From positions 1 through 7,816 of the forward strand of contig CAKRMO010000046.1 in NCBI GenBank assembly GCA_934364765.1: DNA of 7,816 nucleotides. The letters are read 5' to 3'. Positions 1 to 6,155 of this stretch are shown here, one piece after another (the stretch's first letter is position 1; each line of letters starts with the position of its first letter). The translations under genes and the position numbers were made by a program. The notes under the pieces were generated by a model. The model saw nothing but the letters and a program-made list of their open reading frames with translations, was not told the DNA's origin and made no database searches. Source of the stretch: an uncultured Bacteroidaceae bacterium (GTDB lineage: Bacteria; Bacteroidota; Bacteroidia; Bacteroidales; Bacteroidaceae).

Positions 1-72
1 CTTCAAGATGGACTTGAACCAACGACCCCCTGATTAACAGTCAGGTGCTCTAACCAACTGAGCTATTGAAGC
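1..72 (-). tRNA. tRNA-Asn (anticodon GTT), 3' end cut by window edge
   Basis: The minus strand folds into a complete cloverleaf. The acceptor stem is GCTTCAA against TTGAAG plus one base lying outside the window. The D stem is GCTC/GAGC, the anticodon stem CCTGA/TCAGG with loop CTGTTAA, and the T loop TTCAAGT. Anticodon GTT reads asparagine codons AAC and AAT. The 5' end is base 72. The last acceptor base, the discriminator and any encoded CCA lie left of base 1. The T stem GTTGG/CCATC has a U-U mismatch at its second pair, which is unusual but does not break the fold. The gene has its own promoter at 94-124. Confidence 0.95.
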
Positions 73-93
73 AGTTTTGCCTGAAAAGCGATG

Positions 94-124
94 CAAATTT
101 ACGGGATTTTTTTTTACCGCCAAA
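94..124 (-). promoter_or_regulatory. Bacteroidota-type promoter for tRNA-Asn
   Basis: Read on the minus strand, TTTG at 124-121 is followed after exactly 19 bases by TAAATTTG at 101-94. This matches the known Bacteroidota sigma consensus of TTTG, 19-21 bases, TAnnTTTG. Transcription would start near base 87-90, some 15 bases before the mature tRNA 5' end. The promoter lies in the 82-base gap between the stop of the last exporter gene and the tRNA. Confidence 0.8.
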
Positions 125-141
125 GTTTATGGCGAAAAAAA
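107..141. repeat. Inverted repeat with T9 and A7 flanks beyond the exporter operon
   Basis: CGCCA at 118-122 pairs with TGGCG at 130-134 around a 7-base loop. A run of nine T (107-115) and a run of seven A (135-141) flank the stem and could extend it. The T run precedes the stem on both strands, so this is not a normal intrinsic terminator in either direction. It overlaps the -33 box of the tRNA promoter. Its role is unknown, and it may simply reflect the AT-rich promoter. Confidence 0.35.
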
Positions 142-154
142 TGCCGTTTTGCCG

Positions 155-1420
155 TTATTTTTTGTCTTTGCCGCCTGTTTGGGCTGTTTTGATGCGCGGT
201 TTGCGGCGTTGGCGGTTGAAGTTGCGGCAGCTTTGCCGTATGTCGAGCTTCATTGTATACAGTGCCAGCAAAAGGTAGCACAGAGCCTGAATCCACAGCC
301 CGATGTATTCAAAGCTTACCTGCGACAGCCTTGCGCCCTCGTTTGTCATCCTAACAAATCCGTTTATCCCGAATGTGGAGGGGAACAGGTATGCCACGCC
401 TTTCCAGAACGGCGGCACGGCGCTCCATGGCCACGATATTCCGGAGATGAACAGCAGCACGAGCGAGGAGAAAAGTATGACCATCATGCTCGACTCGCGG
501 GTTTTCACAAAGTGGGACACAACTATCGACATGAACGCCACTGCAAGCAAGTAGGGCGTGAGGAACGCCGCCACGTCGCCGAAATGCGCAAGGCGGTTGA
601 AGTGGAAGAGCATCGGCGTTATGCCTAGCACGTAGAAGGCGTTGGCGATATGCACGGGTATGTAGCACAGGGCGCGCCCCATCACTATTTCAAACGTCCC
701 CCCGGCGTGGCGCGCTATGGGGCGGAAAAGGCGGAACCTGTTCTTTTCGCGCAGCGTTCCGGCGTTTATGCCCACGCCGAGCAGCATTGTCTGCTGGAGT
801 ATCATCATCAGCACGGCGGGCAGCAGGTAGGACGCAACGCCGGTTGTGGGGTTGAAGAGGTTCACCTCCTCATATTTCAGCGGCGCGGCGGTGAGCGCGT
901 CCTGGCGGTCGGTTGTGTTTCCGGCCTGCCTTATCTTTATGTCGGCGTTCATCTTCAGCGACACGTCGGTGTTGGCTATGGAGAACTGGCGGAAGTAAAG
1001 CAGCGTGCTTGCGTCGCTGAAGGCGTAAACGTATGCCTGTCTGCCCGTGTTTATGTTTTTGCTGAAATCTGGGGGGATGCGCACAATTCCGTAAACCTTG
1101 CCCCGCCTCATGAGTTCCTGCGCGGATTTCAGGTCGGCGGGCATCTGCGTTACGTTGGTGTACTGCGAAGCGTCAAGACTGCGGGCATATTGCCGCGAGA
1201 GGCTTGAGTTGCTTTCATCGACAACGGCTACGGGGATGTCGCGCACAATCTCGTTGTTGTATATAAAGGAATACAGCAGCGGATAGCCCGGCGGCACGAG
1301 AACCATGAACACCAGCACCGCCTCGTCGCGGAACGCCGTGTTGAGTTCGTGTATCCAGACAAACGCGGTCTCGGACACCGTGCGCCAGAACCTTTTCGCT
1401 ATTTTTCGCAGGATGCTCAT
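155..1420 (-). CDS. ABC-2 type permease of a tripartite exporter (second permease)
   Basis: This 421-residue inner-membrane protein has the layout of the ABC2_membrane_3 (YhhJ-like) family. A first membrane helix at about 34-54 is followed by a large periplasmic domain (about 55-195). Five further hydrophobic segments lie near 198-219, 248-271, 283-302, 311-331 and 371-390, and a basic cytoplasmic tail closes the protein. Family hallmarks include PVAVVDESNSSLSR at 63-76 and FPSTFGINGF at 346-355. The start ATG lies 1 base after the TGA stop of the preceding permease, so the two are probably translationally coupled and form a heterodimeric pore. No Walker A, Walker B or signature motif is present, so energy must come from a protein encoded elsewhere. 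The substrate cannot be told; relatives export drugs, lipids or other hydrophobic compounds. The family call is firm, the substrate unknown. Confidence 0.9.
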   Translation of the reverse strand: MSILRKIAKRFWRTVSETAFVWIHELNTAFRDEAVLVFMVLVPPGYPLLYSFIYNNEIVRDIPVAVVDESNSSLSRQYARSLDASQYTNVTQMPADLKSAQELMRRGKVYGIVRIPPDFSKNINTGRQAYVYAFSDASTLLYFRQFSIANTDVSLKMNADIKIRQAGNTTDRQDALTAAPLKYEEVNLFNPTTGVASYLLPAVLMMILQQTMLLGVGINAGTLREKNRFRLFRPIARHAGGTFEIVMGRALCYIPVHIANAFYVLGITPMLFHFNRLAHFGDVAAFLTPYLLAVAFMSIVVSHFVKTRESSMMVILFSSLVLLFISGISWPWSAVPPFWKGVAYLFPSTFGINGFVRMTNEGARLSQVSFEYIGLWIQALCYLLLALYTMKLDIRQSCRNFNRQRRKPRIKTAQTGGKDKK

Positions 1421-1421
1421 G

Positions 1422-2603
1422 TCATGGTTCGTATTTGTATGTGAGCAGCACGCCTTTCAGCCTGTACATCACCGTGAGCGGAAGCAGCACGAAGAACAGC
1501 AGGAAGAGAATGTGGTCGAGGCAGTAGAAAGCCGGGTATCCGTTCAACGCCCTGCACGCGTATATCTGGAAATAATGCCTAAGCGGAAAGCACAGTGCCA
1601 GAGCCTTGAGCGACGGCTGCATGCTTGTTATGGGGAAAGTGAAGCCCGACATCGACACGCTTACAATGGCCCACAGCGATGCTATGGACATTGCAAAACG
1701 GAACTGGGGGATAAGCCCGATGAGGAAAACCCCGAAACCCTGCGAGGCGAGTATGAAAAGGTAAGTCATGGCAAGCATCGCGGGTATGCCGCAGTGGCAC
1801 GGATATCTCATGACCCCGAACATAAGGAAGTTGTAGAATGTGCCGAGGACGAAGAATATCACGGTTTGCGGCAGGAGCTTTCCCATTATTGCCTTGAATA
1901 TGGAGTTTCCGGCGAGAAGTATCCATTGCCGTGCCGTGCCGTCTTTAAGTTCCACGCCTATTGAGTAAACGGTTGTGAGGAATATGAAAATCATCAGCGC
2001 GGCAGGCACAAGCACGTTGTTGAGATAGATGGAATAGTTCACCCAAGGGTTGCCGACCAAATGTTTCTCCACCACGATGGGCTGCAGAAAGGCGTTGGTG
2101 TGCTGATCGTCCACGCCCTTTGCACGGAGTGTGGTGCGCGTCGCCGCGCCTCCCGTAAGTTCGCTCATGGTCTTGAAGTCCTGGAAGGCGAGTGAGGCTG
2201 CGGTGAAATAGGCGTAGTTGCAATAATACGAAACTGTGGGCTGGCGTTGCGCCTGAAGGTTCTTGGAGAAGTTTTCGGGAATGAGGAAAGCCCCGTAAAT
2301 CTTTCCGCGCTGCATCATGTCGCGCATTTCGGAAAAGCTTTGGCAGCGGGCGATTACCTTTGTGTGCTGGAAAGCCTCGATGTTCCTTGTGAGCGAGCGC
2401 GATGTTGTTGTGTTGTCAAGGTCAACGATTGCCACGGGCAGCTCGGTGGGAACTCCGCGCCCCATGAGCGTGAGGAAGAACACGAAGCACGCTATGGGCG
2501 CGGCAATCATGCAGAACACGTACAGCGGACTTGAGAAAATCCGCCTTGCCTCCCTTTGCGACACTTTCAGTGTGGTTTTCACCCTGCTTGCGAACCCTGC
2601 CAT
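1422..2603 (-). CDS. ABC-2 type permease of a tripartite exporter (first permease)
   Basis: This 393-residue inner-membrane protein is a diverged paralogue of the permease that follows it. A first membrane helix at about 28-48 precedes a periplasmic domain (about 50-193) containing PVAIVDLDNTTTSRSL at 56-71 and YGAFLIPENFSKNL at 103-116. Five more hydrophobic segments follow near 194-216, 238-263, 273-297, 302-325 and 358-379. Near the end, CFPLRHYF (338-345) takes the place of the FPSTFGINGF motif of its partner. The corresponding periplasmic stretches of the partner read PVAVVDESNSSLSR and YGIVRIPPDFSKNI, which supports an old duplication. It starts 44 bases after the adaptor stop and ends 1 base before the next ATG. 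The start has no clear Shine-Dalgarno sequence, as is normal for Bacteroidota. Confidence 0.9.
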   Translation of the reverse strand: MAGFASRVKTTLKVSQREARRIFSSPLYVFCMIAAPIACFVFFLTLMGRGVPTELPVAIVDLDNTTTSRSLTRNIEAFQHTKVIARCQSFSEMRDMMQRGKIYGAFLIPENFSKNLQAQRQPTVSYYCNYAYFTAASLAFQDFKTMSELTGGAATRTTLRAKGVDDQHTNAFLQPIVVEKHLVGNPWVNYSIYLNNVLVPAALMIFIFLTTVYSIGVELKDGTARQWILLAGNSIFKAIMGKLLPQTVIFFVLGTFYNFLMFGVMRYPCHCGIPAMLAMTYLFILASQGFGVFLIGLIPQFRFAMSIASLWAIVSVSMSGFTFPITSMQPSLKALALCFPLRHYFQIYACRALNGYPAFYCLDHILFLLFFVLLPLTVMYRLKGVLLTYKYEP

Positions 2604-2647
2604 TTTTCTGCGGCTTTATCAATTCGGAACTGTGCAGCCTTGCGGCG

Positions 2648-3646
2648 TCAGTGCTTTATGGGGAAAATTACCGACATCCCCGGACGGAGGCCGCCTGCGC
2701 CGTCAATGGGGCGTGCCTTTATCTGGAAAGTTTTCATGTCGTAGGAGCCGGTGGCTTTTGTGGCTTTCCACGCCGCATAGCTCCCCACGTCTTTCATGTA
2801 GTATGTGCGCAGGGTGATTTCCTTTCCGCCGAGCGCGGGGACGGTTGCCGTGAAGGTTTTTCCGTTTCCGAAATCTTTCAGCAGGTCTTCGCGCACATTG
2901 AACGAAACCCACATTTTTTCCATTATGGATATGTTCATTATCGGTGCGCCGGAGCCGACAAGCTCCCCGGCCTTGGGGAAAATCTCGGTTACCTCGCCGT
3001 CGGCCTGTGCGGTGAGCACGGTTTCGTTGATGTATGACCGGACTTCGCTGACAGCCCCTTTGGCGCGGTTTACGAGGGCTTCGGCTGCCGCCTTGTCTTC
3101 GCGGCGCGCGCCGTTCACCGCCATGTCGTATTGCGAGCGTGCGGCTTTCTCGGTGGCTATTGCGGCATCGCGCTGGGCTGTGGCCTCGTCGAATTTTTGC
3201 GCCGCCACAACCCCTTGCTCGTAGAGGTTCTTTATTCTGGTGTATGTCTTTTGGGCTATCTCCACTCCGGCTTTCGCCTTCTGCCACATGCTGTACGCGC
3301 CTTGTATCTGCTCCTTGCGCGCGCCGTTGCGTGCCTCGTCGCTTTGCGCCTGCGCCGCGGCCTCGGCTGCCTGTGCCTGTTGCAGTTTTGCCTCCACGTC
3401 GGGTGCGTCGAGGACTACGAGCGTGTCGCCGGCGTGAACGGTGTCGCCCTCCTCAACGAGGAACCTTACAATTCTCGAAGGCACTTTGCTCGAGACGCGG
3501 TATTCCTCAACGTCCGCCTGTCCCTCTATGTATTCGGTCGAGGGCTGCAGAAGGATAATGCCCATTACTGCCGTGGCAATTATCACGGCGGTGAAAATCA
3601 ACAGTCCTATCGAGAGGTTCTTCCTCTCCTTTGTCATCTTAGCCAT
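2648..3646 (-). CDS. HlyD-family periplasmic adaptor (membrane fusion) subunit
   Basis: This 332-residue protein would bridge the permeases and the outer-membrane channel. After a basic N-terminus (MAKMTKERKN), one membrane anchor covers about 11-33. The first half of a lipoyl-like domain follows (about 40-82, with RIVRFLVEEGDTVHAGDTL at 58-76). A long alpha-helical hairpin rich in Ala, Gln, Lys and Glu covers about 83-203. The second lipoyl half (about 208-240, LTAQADGEVTEIFPKAGELV) comes next, then a beta-barrel domain (about 244-330) ending in the conserved RPGMSVIFPIKH. This order is that of YhiI/YbhG-type adaptors. The N-terminal anchor is not a lipoprotein signal, so it stays as a signal anchor in the inner membrane. 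The gene starts 15 bases after the channel gene, consistent with one operon. Confidence 0.93.
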   Translation of the reverse strand: MAKMTKERKNLSIGLLIFTAVIIATAVMGIILLQPSTEYIEGQADVEEYRVSSKVPSRIVRFLVEEGDTVHAGDTLVVLDAPDVEAKLQQAQAAEAAAQAQSDEARNGARKEQIQGAYSMWQKAKAGVEIAQKTYTRIKNLYEQGVVAAQKFDEATAQRDAAIATEKAARSQYDMAVNGARREDKAAAEALVNRAKGAVSEVRSYINETVLTAQADGEVTEIFPKAGELVGSGAPIMNISIMEKMWVSFNVREDLLKDFGNGKTFTATVPALGGKEITLRTYYMKDVGSYAAWKATKATGSYDMKTFQIKARPIDGAGGLRPGMSVIFPIKH

Positions 3647-3661
3647 AGCCTTAAAATTTTC

Positions 3662-5116
3662 TTATTCCAACGTTCCCAGTGATTTCTTGAGGTAAACCTG
3701 CGCGAGGCGTGCGTTTATTTCCGCGTCAATCACCTCGCTGTGGGCCGACACCCAGGCAGTTTGCGCGGCAAGGAGGTCGCTTGTGGGAATCACTCCCTCC
3801 TTGAAGCCGGTGTTTGCGGTTTTCATGTTCTCGTCCGCGCTTTCGCAGTTCTTGCGGGCGCGTGCCAGCACCTTCTCCGCCTCCCTCACGCGGAACGACT
3901 GCTGGTTCACCTGCAGCTCTATCTTCTCCTTTGCCTCCTCAAGCTCGTATTTTGCGATAACCGCGTCAGCCTTTGCGGCGCGTATCTTGTATTTGTTCTC
4001 GCCCCACTCAAAAAGCGGCGCGCTTACCATTACGCCCACGTTGAACATCCCCTTGAACTTGTTTTCAAAGCCGTTGTAAACCGACGGGTTGGTGAGCAGG
4101 TAGTTGCCGGTCAGGGCAACCTGCGGAAGAAACTCGGAGCGGGCAATCTGCACCTTTCTGTCATACAGCCTGGTGGCAAGCTCGAGGCTCCTCACTTCGG
4201 GGCGGTTCACGTATGCCTGGCTTATGTCGAACGGTGTGCCGCCCTTTGCCGGGGCAATCTGCTCCCTGTTCTCGTCCTCAAGGGTGAAGCTGCTTTCAAG
4301 TGGCATTCCGCAAAGCTGGCACAGCACCATGCGCGAGAGCGCAAGCCCGTCGTCCACCTTTGTGAGCGTCATTTCCGCCTCGTTCAGCTTCACGCTCACC
4401 GTGAGTCCGTTGGCTTTTGTCGCCACGCCCTCCTTTATCATCTTCTGCATATCGCCGTCGAGACGCCTCAGCAGGTTCACGTAGCTTTCGGCGAGCTTCT
4501 TTTTGTTCACCAGCGAAACCACGCGCCAGTATGCCTCGTCAACTTCGAGCACAACCTCCTGCGCCCCGCTGCGGTGCTTCTCCTCGGCAATCTGCCTGGC
4601 ATAGTTCGTTATGTCGTTGTAGGCGCGTATTTTCCCGCCCATATATATGGGCTGCGTAATGGTGAGTGCGCCGGCGAACATATTGCGCGTGTCGGTTTCA
4701 AAGCCCTTGTTTATCCTGTGCCCCACGTCCGAAATCTCGCCAATCACGTTGTTGCCGAACTGTGTGAGCTTGTCGGCAAGCTCGGGGTGGTATTGCTCCA
4801 CAATCTGCGCCATCGAGCCGAGCGGCTGCGATATTGACGAGCCGAGGTTGTTGAGCCTGTTGCGCGTGGAGTTGTCAAGCAGGTGCGTCTCGCGGCTGTT
4901 GCGGAAGTATGCGGCGGTGGCCTTGAGCTTGGGCAGGTAGTTGGTTTTTGCGGCCTTGCTGGTGTAGTCGGCCTTTTCTATTTCCTTTCCGGCAATCAGC
5001 AGCCGCTTGTTGTTGGCAAGGGCCATGGAGCGGCAGCTGTCGAGCGAGAGTGTGTTCTGCCCCTGCATGGAGGAGCCGGAAATGAAGGCGAATAGTATAA
5101 AGACGATTCTTTTCAT
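3662..5116 (-). CDS. TolC-family outer-membrane efflux channel
   Basis: This 484-residue protein is the first gene of the operon. A short signal peptide (MKRIVFILFAFISGSSMQGQ) precedes two OEP repeats with the usual helix-strand-strand-helix pattern. Repeat one spans about 23-265 and includes LPKLKATAAYF (61-71) and ALTITQPIYMGGKIRA (150-165). Repeat two spans about 296-484 and includes the matching FLPQVALTGNYLL (329-341), MVSAPLFEWGENKYK (363-377) and GVIPTSDLLAAQTAWV (441-456). Trimers of this family form the outer-membrane barrel and periplasmic tunnel. Repeat one contains an extra stretch at about 72-140, between its two strands, longer than in textbook TolC; similar insertions occur in Bacteroidota homologues. 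The start at 5116 gives a proper signal peptide and lies about 70 bases downstream of the predicted transcription start. Confidence 0.93.
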   Translation of the reverse strand: MKRIVFILFAFISGSSMQGQNTLSLDSCRSMALANNKRLLIAGKEIEKADYTSKAAKTNYLPKLKATAAYFRNSRETHLLDNSTRNRLNNLGSSISQPLGSMAQIVEQYHPELADKLTQFGNNVIGEISDVGHRINKGFETDTRNMFAGALTITQPIYMGGKIRAYNDITNYARQIAEEKHRSGAQEVVLEVDEAYWRVVSLVNKKKLAESYVNLLRRLDGDMQKMIKEGVATKANGLTVSVKLNEAEMTLTKVDDGLALSRMVLCQLCGMPLESSFTLEDENREQIAPAKGGTPFDISQAYVNRPEVRSLELATRLYDRKVQIARSEFLPQVALTGNYLLTNPSVYNGFENKFKGMFNVGVMVSAPLFEWGENKYKIRAAKADAVIAKYELEEAKEKIELQVNQQSFRVREAEKVLARARKNCESADENMKTANTGFKEGVIPTSDLLAAQTAWVSAHSEVIDAEINARLAQVYLKKSLGTLE

Positions 5117-5159
5117 ACGCGTTTACCGTTTTGTTGGCCCGTGCGGGTTTGATAATAAC

Positions 5160-5176
5160 GGCTGTATGTTACAGCC
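5160..5176. promoter_or_regulatory. Perfect 17-base palindrome in the exporter leader, operator candidate
   Basis: GGCTGTA and TACAGCC form a perfect 7-bp inverted repeat around TGT. It lies roughly 8-25 bases downstream of the predicted start of exporter transcription. This is a common place for a repressor such as a TetR- or MarR-family protein to bind. The same bases could instead form an RNA hairpin in the leader. No regulator gene is in the window, so the assignment is inference from position and symmetry. Confidence 0.45.
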
Positions 5177-5188
5177 TGTTTCCAACTG

Positions 5189-5219
5189 CAAAATTACCGC
5201 ATTACATTTTCCGCGCAAA
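5189..5219 (-). promoter_or_regulatory. Bacteroidota-type promoter of the exporter operon
   Basis: On the minus strand TTTG at 5219-5216 and TAATTTTG at 5196-5189 are separated by exactly 19 bases. This fits the TTTG, 19-21 bases, TAnnTTTG consensus and has the same spacing as the tRNA-Asn promoter. Transcription would begin near base 5183-5185, giving a leader of about 65-70 bases before the channel-gene ATG. No other good match lies closer to the gene. Confidence 0.75.
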
Positions 5220-5238
5220 ATTTTATGCAGGGTATTGG

Positions 5239-5337
5239 TGTGCAAAAATGCCGCGAAATTATGCAGATATTACCTGCGGCGCAAATCCCTGCCCGATAAA
5301 ACGTATATTCCCACCATTCGGCGCGGATTTTTGCACA
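5239..5337. repeat. Long-range inverted repeat with 66-base loop
   Basis: TGTGCAAAAAT at 5239-5249 is the exact reverse complement of 5327-5337. After a single unpaired G (5250), CCGCG (5251-5255) pairs with CGCGG (5322-5326), giving 16 pairs with one bulge. The loop is bases 5256-5321. Sixteen pairs are more than expected by chance at this distance. It could fold a structured RNA or mark paired protein-binding sites. Confidence 0.45.
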
Positions 5338-5362
5338 TAAACAGCCGTGCGGCTAACAGAGC

Positions 5363-5425
5363 GGAAAAACTGCATGGGACATGGGAAAAACTATGTCCTA
5401 TGCAGGAAAAATTATGTCTGATATA
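5363..5425 (+). repeat. Three direct repeats with 21-base period
   Basis: GGAAAAACT at 5363, GGAAAAACT at 5384 and GGAAAAATT at 5405 start exactly 21 bases apart. The second and third continue as TATGTCC and TATGTCT-like sequence, so similarity extends beyond the A tract. A 21-base period is two helical turns, which puts the three A5 tracts on the same face of the DNA. That arrangement favours intrinsic bending or cooperative protein binding. A tandem CATGGGA pair also lies at 5373-5386. Confidence 0.5.
5365..5405 (-). terminator. Minus-strand hairpin with T5 tract
   Basis: Bases 5370-5382 and 5393-5405 form a 13-bp stem with one position that pairs as A-C on the minus transcript and as G-U on the plus transcript. 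The loop is 10 bases. Read on the minus strand the stem is followed directly by TTTTT (5369-5365), as in an intrinsic terminator. It would stop transcription arriving from the right before it reaches the exporter promoter. No convincing minus-strand gene lies upstream, so its purpose is unclear. Confidence 0.5.
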
Positions 5426-5450
5426 ATTTAAATTATATCAGACCTTTTTT
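5416..5450 (+). terminator. 28-base perfect palindrome followed by a T tract
   Basis: Bases 5416-5443 read identically on both strands: GTCTGATATAATTT followed by its exact reverse complement. On the plus strand the palindrome is followed by CTTTTTT (5444-5450), resembling an intrinsic terminator with an AT-rich stem. On the minus strand it is followed within a few bases by TAATTTTT. It could be a bidirectional terminator or a large symmetric protein-binding site. No gene ends just before it on the plus strand, so the terminator reading is tentative. Confidence 0.5.
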
Positions 5451-5627
5451 CTGCCGTTGCAAGCCTCTGAAAAACAAAAACTTACAAAAACATTCCAAAA
5501 ACAGGCAATCCGTTGAAAGCCAACAGCTTGCGAAAACCGCCCGAATGCGCGCCATATAACGGTCAAAACAGGGATTGCAGCCACTTGGGAATTTGTGTAT
5601 GCCGTGCGGTGTTGTTTGGAAAACTGT

Positions 5628-5635
5628 TATATTTG
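5628..5635 (+). promoter_or_regulatory. TATATTTG -7 promoter box
   Basis: TATATTTG matches the Bacteroidota -7 consensus TAnnTTTG and lies 20 bases before the ATG at 5656. No TTTG occurs at the usual 19-21 base distance upstream. The nearest TTTG (5615-5618) is only 9 bases away. The promoter is therefore plausible but incomplete. Confidence 0.45.
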
Positions 5636-5655
5636 CATTGCAAAGCAAAGACGGA

Positions 5656-5751
5656 ATGGAAGAAAAGAACAACATACCGCAGTTCGTGAACAGCGGCTCG
5701 TGCGCAAACTTTTACAAGCTGCGCGAGTGTTATCTGTTCCATTATTCATAA
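5656..5751 (+). pseudogene. Promoter-linked 31-residue ORF, possible 5' remnant of a lost gene
   Basis: An ATG 20 bases downstream of a TATATTTG box opens a 31-codon frame starting MEEKNNIPQFVNSG and ending LRECYLFHYS before TAA. The first 24 or so codons use GC-rich codons (CCG, CAG, TTC, GTG, AAC, AGC, GGC, TCG) like the neighbouring chromosomal genes. The sequence then turns AT-rich abruptly. One reading is that this is the start of a chromosomal gene whose body was deleted or replaced by the AT-rich segment to its right. It could equally be a genuine small protein or a chance frame. I do not recognise a family. It has no signal peptide or membrane segment. Confidence 0.35.
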
Positions 5752-5769
5752 ATTGAATTTTCTACCAAG

Positions 5770-5789
5770 CTGGTACAAAATTATACCAG
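5770..5789. repeat. CTGGTA-N8-TACCAG inverted repeat around a minus-strand -7-like box
   Basis: CTGGTA (5770-5775) and TACCAG (5784-5789) form a perfect 6-bp inverted repeat. The 8-base spacer, read on the minus strand, is TAATTTTG, identical to the -7 box of the exporter promoter. No TTTG occurs at the right distance for a full minus-strand promoter. It may be an operator half-site pair or chance. Confidence 0.3.
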
Positions 5790-5840
5790 TGATGCTTATC
5801 AAGACTAAAACTGTTATGAAGAACAGAAAAACCAAAAGGG

Positions 5841-6155
5841 ATGAAAGAAAAATATAAGGTGGTTAAACGCAAAATAAGATTTGATGGTCGCAAACCGAAC
5901 AGTTCGTACAAATGTGAGTATAAAGATAAAAACACATTTGAAATTCTGCGAATTGAATGTGCATTTGGGCTGGAAATGCGGATATATGAGGTAGAATCAA
6001 AATATTTGAAAGCCACCTCGAAATCCATACATTTCAAAGCCGAAAAAGATGGGAATTCTTTTGTGATAGAGTGGGTGCCTAAGGATATAGCACCCCATGT
6101 CAAGCTTAATAACCTAAGTTCTGAAATTAGGAAAACAGGCGAAATAAGAATGTAA
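5841..6155 (+). CDS. Hypothetical 104-residue orphan protein in AT-rich DNA
   Basis: The frame encodes a small, soluble, basic protein of 104 residues with no signal peptide or membrane helix. Alternating hydrophobic and charged residues (for example YKVVKRKIRF at 5-14, TFEILRIECAFGLEMRIYEV at 32-51 and FVIEWV at 74-79) suggest mostly beta structure. The ATG at 5841 is the first start after an in-frame TGA, and GGG lies directly before it. I do not recognise a family. Its GC content is visibly lower than that of the exporter and gldN genes, which suggests recent acquisition. A 113-codon frame on the opposite strand is the mirror of this Lys/Glu-rich sequence and I judge it not real. The gene ends 62 bases before the GTG of the next ORF and could be co-transcribed with it. 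Confidence 0.5.
   Translation: MKEKYKVVKRKIRFDGRKPNSSYKCEYKDKNTFEILRIECAFGLEMRIYEVESKYLKATSKSIHFKAEKDGNSFVIEWVPKDIAPHVKLNNLSSEIRKTGEIRM

Larger units (their letters stand above)
5117..5655. other. Gene-poor, structure-rich intergenic region
   Basis: These 539 bases separate the exporter promoter side from the plus-strand accessory block. From 5117 to about 5220 lie the exporter leader and promoter. From about 5239 to 5450 lie several inverted and direct repeats, listed separately. From 5451 to about 5627 I see no structure and no convincing gene. An 80-codon open frame on the minus strand (5433-5675) is rich in Cys and Phe and has no family resemblance that I can recognise. The region contains two terminator-like hairpins facing opposite ways with no coding gene leading into either. 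Confidence 0.7.

Noticed and set aside
77..628. 183-codon plus-strand ORF and other long plus-strand frames opposite the exporter and gldN
   Set aside because: These are antisense shadows typical of GC-rich coding DNA; the minus-strand frames show complete, recognisable families.
5343..5354. Short inverted repeat AGCCG-TG-CGGCT
   Set aside because: Five pairs with a two-base gap is within chance expectation and has no T tract or placement that suggests a role.
5363..5450. CRISPR array
   Set aside because: The repeated unit is only about 9-16 bases with a 21-base period and no separate spacers, and no cas gene is present.
5433..5675. 80-codon minus-strand ORF between the palindrome and the TATATTTG box
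   Set aside because: Composition is rich in Cys, Phe and Leu, it runs antisense through a promoter box, has no start signal and resembles no family I know.
5762..6103. 113-codon minus-strand ORF opposite the 104-residue gene
   Set aside because: It reads as the mirror of a Lys/Glu-rich coding strand (many Ser, Phe and Leu) and has no recognisable features; the plus-strand frame has better amino-acid balance.
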